DNA of 64,000 bases from Methanobrevibacter cuticularis (GTDB lineage Archaea; Methanobacteriota; Methanobacteria; Methanobacteriales; Methanobacteriaceae): the NCBI RefSeq assembly GCF_001639285.1, contig NZ_LWMW01000022.1:1-64000 (forward strand), given 5' to 3'. Positions 57,499 to 64,000 of this stretch are shown here, in pieces; within the stretch, counting starts at the first letter, position 1, and each line of letters starts with the position of its first letter. The position numbers were made by a program, and so were the translations under genes. The notes under the pieces are model-generated. The model was not told the DNA's origin and did not search any database. It saw only the letters and a program-made list of their open reading frames with translations.

Positions 57499-58410
57499 TT
57501 AGATAATAGAAGTTTCACTTAATAGCTTAACTAAAATATAATCATACATATAAGATTTTTTAATTTCTGCTATCTTTTTCAAAGGATTACCATTTATTGT
57601 AACATTAGCTATTTCTTCATGGTATTTATCATAGTCTAATTTTATTCTAACACCATCTAGCTGACTTGTAACAGGGGTTGGAGAAATAACTTCATTAATA
57701 GCTGGAATCTGATTTTCAATAGCATTTTTAACTAGTATAGAAGGAACAAGAGGGGGATCTTGAGCCATATCTCTTCTTTTATTATCTAAGATATTTTCAA
57801 CTACTTCAACTAATTTTCTGAGAGCTCTTATATTTTCTCCTCTCTTTAATCTTCTTGGAACTCTTCCAAGCCCACTGATATATGCATCTGCTCCAGGGAG
57901 GTCTTCAATATCTATTTCTGGAGCTCCTGTGACAATAACTGGAATGTCAATGTCATCGAATAGGAAAGTTTTATCCATGATGCATTGTTTAAAACTACCT
58001 AGTGCATAAATAGCTAAATCATGCTCTTCAATTAGTTTTTTTTCATGTTCAGTGATTCCAGCTATTCCTTTACCTGCTCCACGAGCAAGTCCTATCATGT
58101 TGTCTTTAGCACCATATCTTCGAAGATATTCAGAAATATCACATGCAGCATGAGGTAAATGATGTCTCGCAAGGGTTGGAGAAACAATAGCTAACTCTGT
58201 ACCTGCCATAGGTGCAACTGAAATTTTTCCAAGTAATTCTTTTGACTTTTCTTTAACTTTTTCAACATCATCGATAGGAACTGCAAGATTTAAAATTAAA
58301 TCCATCTGTAATATGTTTTCTTGAAGAATAAATCCTCCTAAATCTTCAATGAGTTCTTTCAATTCTTCACTTTTATGAACTCCACCAGCATATGTTAAAG
58401 TTTCATACAT
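57499..58410 (-). CDS. mmp7: Methanogenesis marker protein 7
   Basis: 303-aa protein restricted to methanogens and relatives. It opens with the family signature [20 protein letters not shown] and continues [20 protein letters not shown] and [20 protein letters not shown]. The methanogenesis markers are tied to methyl-coenzyme M reductase maturation or modification; the role of marker 7 is not settled. Start ATG 58410 follows GGAGATGATAATT; the 5-residue longer version would start within the SD. Confidence 0.88.
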   Translation of the reverse strand: MYETLTYAGGVHKSEELKELIEDLGGFILQENILQMDLILNLAVPIDDVEKVKEKSKELLGKISVAPMAGTELAIVSPTLARHHLPHAACDISEYLRRYGAKDNMIGLARGAGKGIAGITEHEKKLIEEHDLAIYALGSFKQCIMDKTFLFDDIDIPVIVTGAPEIDIEDLPGADAYISGLGRVPRRLKRGENIRALRKLVEVVENILDNKRRDMAQDPPLVPSILVKNAIENQIPAINEVISPTPVTSQLDGVRIKLDYDKYHEEIANVTINGNPLKKIAEIKKSYMYDYILVKLLSETSII

Positions 58411-58831
58411 AATTATCATCTCCAAATATTAAACCAAGTACTGAACCGTGAAAAAACTCGTTACTTGCAAAAACTCGTCACTGTGCTAATTGTCTAGTAA
58501 TAATATATGGCATAATCATATTTTTTGTTTCTATGAATAAGATTAAATGAAATTATTATTAGTCTTATTATTAGTTTACTATTATTAATTAGTCTTTTTT
58601 TTTACTGTTAATTAATTAGTCTTATTATTAGTTTACTATTATTAATTAGTCTTTTTTTTTTACTGTTAATTAATTAGTTTTATTATTATTTTACTAATTA
58701 TTTTAGTACTTTTTTCACTGTTAATTATTAGTTTTATTATTATTTATTAATCTAATAAATTTTTAATAATTAACAATTTCTGATATACTTAGTAATTTTG
58801 TCATATTCAATTAATAAAACTATTCAAAAAA
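58411..58831. repeat. Intergenic with duplicated TTAGTTTACTATTATTAATT units
   Basis: TTATTAGTTTACTATTATTA (58567 and 58626) plus T8-T9 tracts form a ~59-bp direct repeat, with a third degenerate unit to 58750. No gene. Confidence 0.75.
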
Positions 58832-59431
58832 TCATTCAATTAGATTATTGTTCAATAGAGAATATCTTGATTCAGCTCTTCTAATAGGATCTTTTGAAAC
58901 ATTTTTATGAGTAGGAACTTCAATAGCAATATGTTCATCCTTTTCAATGTTTGCAATCTTCATGTAATCAGGATACACAATATATTTATACAGTTCATTA
59001 TCTATATCAAAACCCATATCTTCTATTATATCTTTAAGGAATTTTGAATATACTTTGACCTTAATTTTAGAATTTTTTTCCATCAATACTCTTTTTTCCT
59101 TCTTATCTGTCCATTTTGAAGCTATTCCATAAGACTTAAGAATATTTTCAATTTCACATTTAAATGGTGTTCTATTTCCTCTGTATTTTGAAACTTTTTT
59201 AATACTTTCAGCTATTTGTGAGAATGTGTTAAGCTTAATGTTCAGTGAGTCCATGTTTGTTTTATTCTCAGATAATAAAATAGCTAAATCTCCTTCTTCT
59301 TCATCTGGATTTTTATTAACTTTATAATTTTTAATTTCTGCGAACTCAAGTATTTTTTCGCACATAGGAGTTGTAACAATCCTAAGATTAGAATTTCCTG
59401 CTTTTTGGCGTGATTCAAGATTATTCTTCAT
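58832..59431 (-). CDS. Methanogen-specific protein, probably DUF2112 (methanogenesis-associated)
   Basis: 199 aa. RIVTTPMCEKILEFAEIKNY (~18) and EEGDLAILLSENK (~44) resemble the DUF2112 family, which keeps company with methanogenesis marker genes; this is a recollection, not a search. FKCEIENILKSYGIASKWTD and DYMKIANIEKDEHIAIEVPT follow. It is just upstream of mmp7 on the same strand, which supports a methanogenesis link. It has one conserved-looking cysteine pair (MCEKI, FKCEI). Confidence 0.5.
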   Translation of the reverse strand: MKNNLESRQKAGNSNLRIVTTPMCEKILEFAEIKNYKVNKNPDEEEGDLAILLSENKTNMDSLNIKLNTFSQIAESIKKVSKYRGNRTPFKCEIENILKSYGIASKWTDKKEKRVLMEKNSKIKVKVYSKFLKDIIEDMGFDIDNELYKYIVYPDYMKIANIEKDEHIAIEVPTHKNVSKDPIRRAESRYSLLNNNLIE

Positions 59432-59890
59432 AATATCTTCTTTTTTGAATAATTTTCTTTGACTAATAGTGTACTAATGCCGTAATTCTTGATTTATCAT
59501 TTTGTTTCTTTTTATTTAATAGTTAATTCCCAAATTATAAATATTGAAAATAACAATTTTAGAATATAAAAACAATATATTAATAAAGGACAATGTATTA
59601 TAAAAGACAACATTATCATAAAATAAAGACAATATTATCATAAAATAAAGACAATATTATCATAAAATAAAGACGATATACTTAAAACAATATATTATGA
59701 AAATAATATATTAAATATAATAAAACAATATATTATAATTAATTTATATAATTAATTTATCTTTAATTAACATATTTTTTTACTTTATAACATTTACAAA
59801 TTTAAATTTTTTAATTGTATCAAAATTATCATTTTAAATATTAATTTACTTTATTCAACTAATTGAATATTATAATTTTGGGTGTAACTA
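59432..59890. repeat. Divergent intergenic region with 22-bp repeats
   Basis: ATCATAAAATAAAGACAATATT occurs three to four times at 59616-59675 with a 22-bp period. TATA-like strings near 59745-59760 may serve comB. No gene seen. Confidence 0.75.
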
Positions 59891-60604
59891 ATGAAAATTA
59901 CATTAAACTTTGAGAGAACAATTTCTACAGATGTTTCTATCATGGTTGACTTGTTAAGAGCAAGTACAACGATAACTATGGCTTTAGATAAATTTAAAGA
60001 GATAATACCAACATTAACTACAGAACAAGCTAAAAAAATAGCTATTAAGACTGGAGGATTATTAGCTGGTGAGAGAAACGGAGCTACTTTAGAAGGTTTT
60101 GATATTGGAAATTCTCCAATAGATATTGCTAGTTATAATGTAAATTCGAAATTAGGAACAGATAAATTAATACTGACAACTAGTAATGGAACAAGAATAT
60201 TGGAAGATATGGATTCAAAAGTGTTGGTGGGATGTTTTGCCAATTGTAAATCAGTAGCTAAAGCTGCATTGAAATTAGCTAATAATCATATTGATGTGGT
60301 AATGGCAGGAGTTAATGGGAATTTTGCAATAGAAGATTTTTTAGCCAGTGGAGATATATTATATTGGCTTCAAGAGTATAAAGATGTTTATAATATAGAT
60401 AATGTGGAAATCAGCGAATATGCTCAAGGAGCTATTTTAGCAATCTCTGATGATAACTTGGTTAATGAAGCTATTTTAAATTCAAGTTCAGCTAAACGGT
60501 TAACTGATATTGGATTTAAAAAAGATGTTGATTTTTGTATAAATAGAAATATTTCTAATAATGTAGCTATTTATGATAATGGAGCCTTAAAGTTGTTTAA
60601 ATAA
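59891..60604 (+). CDS. comB: 2-phosphosulfolactate phosphatase
   Basis: Second step of coenzyme M synthesis from phosphoenolpyruvate and sulfite. 237 aa, typical for ComB. Signature stretches: VDLLRASTTITMALDKF (Mg-binding aspartate, ~20), LLAGERNGATLEGFDIGNSP (~59), TTSNGTRILE (~98), VLVGCFANCKSVA and GVNGNFAIEDFLASGDI. SD GGGTG. It lies ~18 kb from the comCDE group in this window. Confidence 0.93.
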   Translation: MKITLNFERTISTDVSIMVDLLRASTTITMALDKFKEIIPTLTTEQAKKIAIKTGGLLAGERNGATLEGFDIGNSPIDIASYNVNSKLGTDKLILTTSNGTRILEDMDSKVLVGCFANCKSVAKAALKLANNHIDVVMAGVNGNFAIEDFLASGDILYWLQEYKDVYNIDNVEISEYAQGAILAISDDNLVNEAILNSSSAKRLTDIGFKKDVDFCINRNISNNVAIYDNGALKLFK

Positions 60605-60644
60605 TAATATTTAAATAATTATAGATAATATTCTTTACTTTTAT

Positions 60645-60925
60645 ATCAACTTAGAATAAGCTAACCTTGATTCTATTAGAGGATATTCTTCATAATTATT
60701 GTAACCTTATTTTTATATTAACTTAGAATTAGATACGTTTGATTCTATTAGAGGATATTCTTCATAATTATTGTAACCTTATTTTTATATTAACTTAGAA
60801 TTAGATAAGCTTGATTCTATTAGAGGATATTCTTCATAATTATTGTAACCTTATTTTTATATTAACTTAGAATTAGATACGTTTGATTCTATTAGAGGAT
60901 ATTCTTCATAATTATTTTAATTAAT
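60645..60925. repeat. Tandem repeat, 72-bp period, four copies, downstream of comB
   Basis: GATTCTATTAGAGGATATTC starts at 60669, 60741, 60813 and 60885, exactly 72 bp apart. The unit includes AACTTAGAATTAGATACG and CATAATTATTGTAACCTTAT. Copies differ by only a few bases. Longest-unit array in the window. Confidence 0.95.
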
Positions 60926-61159
60926 TTCAAAATTTTTCTAAAAGATTTTTTTTATCATGAAGTTTTAAATAAAGCTTTATATGATATTAGTTACATATTA
61001 TTATAGCTAAGAAGTTCAAGAATTATCCAAATTATAAATAGTGGATTTGTTTTAAAATGATTCATTATTCTTAAATTATTTAACCAATATTAATTTTGGA
61101 TTTAAAAGATTAATCTGGTTAATATATCATCGATAATTATCAAATAATCTAATAACCAA

Positions 61160-61285
61160 ATTATAAAAGAAATTATAAAAGAAATTATAAAATAAATTGC
61201 AAAAGAAATTATAAAATAAATTATAAAAGAAATTATAAAATAAATTGCAAAAGAAATTATAAAAGAAATTGCAAAATAAACTATA
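61160..61285. repeat. Purine-rich short repeats upstream of the TraB-family gene
   Basis: AAATTATAAAAGAAATTATA and AAATTGCAAAAGAAATTATA words alternate about eight times. Low complexity; the sequence between 61290 and 61389 holds the likely promoter (TATATGACATATATAAT). Confidence 0.7.
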
Positions 61286-61389
61286 AAGAATTTATAAATC
61301 TATATGACATATATAATATTAAATTAATTATTTTAATGATTATTGATTCTTTTATTATGAGTTTTTATTGATTACGAGTGTTTTTTAAA

Positions 61390-62556
61390 ATGAAAAGAGA
61401 AATTTTAACAATTATAGGAACTGCTCATGTTTCTCAAGAAAGTGTAGAAGAAGTAAAAGATGCAATTTATGAGCAACAACCTGAAGTTGTGGCTATTGAG
61501 CTGGATAAAGGTAGATATGAACGTTTACTTCAAGAAGCCGCAGGCATGGAAGAGGCAGATGAAGAAATCTCTGTCACTGGTATCATTAAGGAAAATAAAG
61601 TTGGTCTTTTTGTCGCAAGTGGTATTTTAACATATATCCAAAGTAAGATTGGAGAAGACTTAGATATCAAACCAGGTTCTGAAATGATTGCTGCAATGGA
61701 AGCAGCAAATGATGTTGGAGCTAAAATAGCTTTAATTGATAGAGATATTAATATAACTTTACAAAGAGCTTTAAATCAAATGAGTTCATGGGAAAAGCTT
61801 AAATTTTTATTTAGTTCAGTTTGGTCTTTATTTTCAAGTGGTGATGAAATTGAGAGCATTGAAGATTTAAAAGAAGCTGATACTTTAGATGAGATAATGG
61901 AATACTTCAAAGAGATGTCACCCAAAGCTTATCAAGTACTTGTTAAGGAAAGAGATGCTTATTTAGCAAACAGCTTATTAAATATAGAAGAAGATCATGT
62001 CATTGCAGTGGTTGGAGCAGGCCATCAAAAGGGGATGAACCATTATTTAGATCATCCTGAAGACATACCTCCAATGGATGATCTTCTTAACATCGAAAAA
62101 AAAGGATTTCCTTGGTTAAAGATTATTTTAGCAGCTATACCAATATCATTTGTTGTGATATTTTTTCTGGCTTTTTTAAATGGTGTAAACATAGAGGGAA
62201 ATTTAATAGAGTTTCTACTTATTGGAGGAGGAACTGCTTTTATAGGGTCTATTCTTGCAGGATCTAAAATTCAATCAGCATTAGTTGGATTTATAGTAGC
62301 TCCTTTAACTATAATTCATCCATTACTAGCAGCAGGATGGTTTTCAGGATTAACTGAAGCAAAATATAGGAAAGTAAGAAGAAGTGATATATCCAATTTA
62401 AGTAAAGTTCATTCTTTAAGAGATCTTTGGAATAATAACATATTCAGAATTTTGCTCGTGGTTATTGGGACAAATTTAGGAGTTAGTGTAGCTACATTAC
62501 TTATACTCCCATCTAGAGTTTTTATTCCTCTGTTTTTCAAATTATTTGGAGGATAA
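61390..62556 (+). CDS. TraB/PrgY family membrane protein
   Basis: 388 aa. The N-terminal TraB domain begins REILTIIGTAHVSQESVEEV (GTAHVS motif) and includes VVAIELDKGRYERLLQ and a late AVVGAGHQKGM (second GxxH). This fold is shared with GumN/Tiki-type enzymes that may be metalloproteases. Four membrane helices follow (from about residue 240: WLKIILAAIPISFVVIFFLA, LIEFLLIGGGTAFIGSILAG, and two more). Function in archaea is unknown. I use ATG 61390; a GTG four codons earlier is possible. Confidence 0.88.
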   Translation: MKREILTIIGTAHVSQESVEEVKDAIYEQQPEVVAIELDKGRYERLLQEAAGMEEADEEISVTGIIKENKVGLFVASGILTYIQSKIGEDLDIKPGSEMIAAMEAANDVGAKIALIDRDINITLQRALNQMSSWEKLKFLFSSVWSLFSSGDEIESIEDLKEADTLDEIMEYFKEMSPKAYQVLVKERDAYLANSLLNIEEDHVIAVVGAGHQKGMNHYLDHPEDIPPMDDLLNIEKKGFPWLKIILAAIPISFVVIFFLAFLNGVNIEGNLIEFLLIGGGTAFIGSILAGSKIQSALVGFIVAPLTIIHPLLAAGWFSGLTEAKYRKVRRSDISNLSKVHSLRDLWNNNIFRILLVVIGTNLGVSVATLLILPSRVFIPLFFKLFGG

Positions 62557-62579
62557 GATAATATTAAAGGAGAGATAAT

Positions 62580-62810
62580 ATGTATATCATTTTCCGTTGT
62601 GATTGTGGTAGAGTATTATATGCAAAAGAAGGTGTAGCTACTCGAAAATGTGTTTGCGGGAAATCAATTAAAACAAAATCTCGTAGAATATTTAAAAAAA
62701 TAGAGACATCAGAAGAAGCATCAGAAGCAGTTCGTCAAATGCAAGAAGAAATACATGGAAAAACTGGCTTCACAACTGCAAATAATATTAAATATCATAA
62801 AAGGGGTTAA
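62580..62810 (+). CDS. DUF1922 zinc-ribbon-like small protein
   Basis: 76 aa. Two CxC-type knuckles, CDCG (~8) and CVCG (~25), suggest a zinc ribbon; RRIFKKIETSEEASEAVRQM is the helix found in DUF1922 proteins. Function unknown. It begins 24 bp after the TraB-family gene with SD GGAGA, so the two are probably one operon. Confidence 0.85.
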   Translation: MYIIFRCDCGRVLYAKEGVATRKCVCGKSIKTKSRRIFKKIETSEEASEAVRQMQEEIHGKTGFTTANNIKYHKRG

Positions 62811-62849
62811 AAAACTTTATAAGCTTGACATTAAAAATTAGATTTTCGA

Positions 62850-62945
62850 TATTAAATTTTGATATGGGTTTTGTTTATTAAATTTTGATATGGGTTTTGT
62901 TTATTAAATTTTGATATGGGTTTTGGTTTATTAAATTTTGATATA
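62850..62945. repeat. Tandem repeat, 26-bp period, about four copies
   Basis: TTTTGATATGGGTTTTGTTT starts at ~62857, 62883, 62909 and degenerates at 62937. It begins about 45 bp after the DUF1922 stop. The remaining bases to 63314 are AT-rich with no gene. Confidence 0.9.
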
Positions 62946-63314
62946 ATTTTATATAATAACTATCTAGTATTAATTTTAATAAACTATAAAAATCATTAAC
63001 TATAATAATAAATTTAATAAAAGATTATCTTTGAAAATTATTTTTCATTTATTATATACTCAAATTGTTAATAATTATAAATAGATTATAATAATCATTA
63101 ATAAAAATAACAAATCCATTAGTAATTTTAATAAAGATATGAAATTCATTTTAAAGAATATTTAAATAATAATTATCCTGAAAATTGATATTGTTTTGAT
63201 ATTGTAAAAGCTTTGATGTTATAAAGAATCAAAATTATATTAACAGTAATACTGATAACACTAATAAATTTTATAAAAATTAATGGAAATTTATATTATA
63301 AAGGAATTAAAGAA

Positions 63315-64000
63315 ATGGCGATGAATCTTTACTTAGAAATATTGATATTGGTAATTTTAATAATTTTAAATGGATTATTAGCAATGTCAGAAATGGCGAT
63401 TGTTTCGTCACGGAGAATTAAACTTCAAAAGATGATGAAACAAGGTCAAAAAAATGCTGAAATAGCTATTGAATTGATTGAAGATCCAAATCAATTCTTA
63501 TCAACAACACAGATTGGAATTACACTTATAGGGATATTAACAGGGGCTGTTGGTGGAGCTACCTTGTCTAGGCCTGTTGCAGACTTTTTGGTACAATATT
63601 TCCCTTATGGGGATGTAATAGCTATACTTATAGTAGTTCTAATCACAACTTATTTCACATTAGTCATTGGGGAATTAGTTCCAAAAAGAGTTTCATTAAA
63701 TAATCCTGAAAAAATAGCGGTTAAAATAGCTAAATACATGAAAATATTGTCTAAAATTTGTGGACCCCTTGTACCTATTTTGAGCAAATCTACAAATTTT
63801 GTATTAAGAATTTTAGGAATAAACAAAACCAAAGAAAGCTTGGTCACTGAAGATGAAATTAAACTTTTAATTGAAGAAGGAATAGAACATGGTACTATAG
63901 AGAAAGAAGAAGAAGATATCATTAAAAGAGTTTTTCGTTTAGACGAGCAAAAAATTGACATGTTAATGACTCCAAGGACTGATATTGTATGGATTGATCT
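63315..64000 (+). CDS. Hemolysin-family/CNNM-type transporter (DUF21-CBS), 3' end cut by the window
   Basis: Reading from ATG 63315 gives MAMNLYLEILILVILIILNG, then EMAIVSSRRIKLQKMMKQGQ, the N-terminal DUF21 membrane domain with four hydrophobic segments (including LSTTQIGITLIGILTGAVGG and ELVPKRVSLNNPEKIA). A cytoplasmic stretch VTEDEIKLLIEEGIEHGTIE leads into the first CBS domain (LDEQKIDMLMTPRTDIVWID) at the window edge. 228 codons are visible with no stop. The family includes Mg2+ exporters (CorC/CNNM). AAAGGA lies nine bases before the ATG. Confidence 0.9.
   Translation, partial: MAMNLYLEILILVILIILNGLLAMSEMAIVSSRRIKLQKMMKQGQKNAEIAIELIEDPNQFLSTTQIGITLIGILTGAVGGATLSRPVADFLVQYFPYGDVIAILIVVLITTYFTLVIGELVPKRVSLNNPEKIAVKIAKYMKILSKICGPLVPILSKSTNFVLRILGINKTKESLVTEDEIKLLIEEGIEHGTIEKEEEDIIKRVFRLDEQKIDMLMTPRTDIVWID

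Noticed and set aside
1-64000. tRNA, rRNA, RNase P and SRP RNA genes
   Set aside because: I looked for GC-rich islands and typical arm sequences such as GGTTCGAATCC and found none; a covariance search would be needed to be certain.

Overview
The window is very AT-rich archaeal DNA from a hydrogenotrophic methanogen of the Methanobacteriaceae, most like Methanobrevibacter. The gene content supports this: a coenzyme M biosynthesis set (comB, comC, comD, comE), F420 synthesis (cofG), methanopterin-type GTP cyclohydrolase (mptA), methanogenesis marker 7, a split family-B DNA polymerase, a Nop5/fibrillarin pair, a proteasome beta subunit next to the termination nuclease FttA/aCPSF1, and adhesin-like proteins (ALPs) typical of these gut methanogens. 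No rRNA, tRNA or CRISPR array was seen. Species assignment is inference.

Layout. 0-4.1 kb: an ALP gene, a hairpin/T-tract terminator and a small inverted-repeat element. 4.2-5.2 kb: an orphan Cas4-like protein whose nuclease motifs look degraded. 6-8.2 kb: DUF366, queD and queE (7-deazaguanine/archaeosine precursor genes). 8.7-10.4 kb: two four-CBS proteins. 10.7-14.5 kb: pheA (start codon apparently ATA), a membrane-anchored protein (apparently ATT), a PsbP-like lipoprotein and coaBC. 15.3-17.4 kb: nop5-fibrillarin on the minus strand. 17.8-19.7 kb: five tandem single-domain PRC-barrel genes under shared promoter/operator sequences. 20.4-24.4 kb: a small unknown gene, a G13 tract and a second type of ALP. 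25.1-30.9 kb: pyrD, pyrK, an AI-2E type permease and polB1. 31-36.3 kb: an accessory stretch with a broken membrane-protein gene behind intact paired operators, a DUF6398/TPR protein with a duplicated start region, an orphan composite palindrome, and a MarR/DUF2156/GNAT operon. 36.7-39.7 kb: a MATE-MarR operon behind three identical palindromes, and a TMEM175-type channel. 39.8-43.7 kb: comE, comD, comC, purM. 44-48.7 kb: FttA, psmB, taw2. 48.7-52.9 kb: a structured-RNA candidate, a second copy of the first ALP, a nested pair of miniature inverted-repeat elements and an ALP remnant. 53-63 kb: cofG, a DUF2120-like gene, mptA, an Lrp regulator, mmp7, a DUF2112-like gene, comB, a TraB-family protein, DUF1922 and the start of a CNNM/HlyC-type transporter cut by the window edge.

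Two large-scale patterns stand out. First, many intergenic gaps carry their own tandem repeat (periods about 22-72 bp, 2-7 copies), often starting at or just after a stop codon; the repeats differ between loci and are not CRISPRs. Second, the two ALP genes at the ends of the window share an almost identical ~307 bp segment (promoter, leader and signal peptide) and the same downstream element, but differ in the mature adhesin and in the number of Ig-like repeats (4 versus 3). This points to duplication plus cassette-like diversification. In most of the window Shine-Dalgarno (SD) sequences are clear, which makes the few genes whose SD leads to ATA or ATT rather than ATG/GTG/TTG notable.
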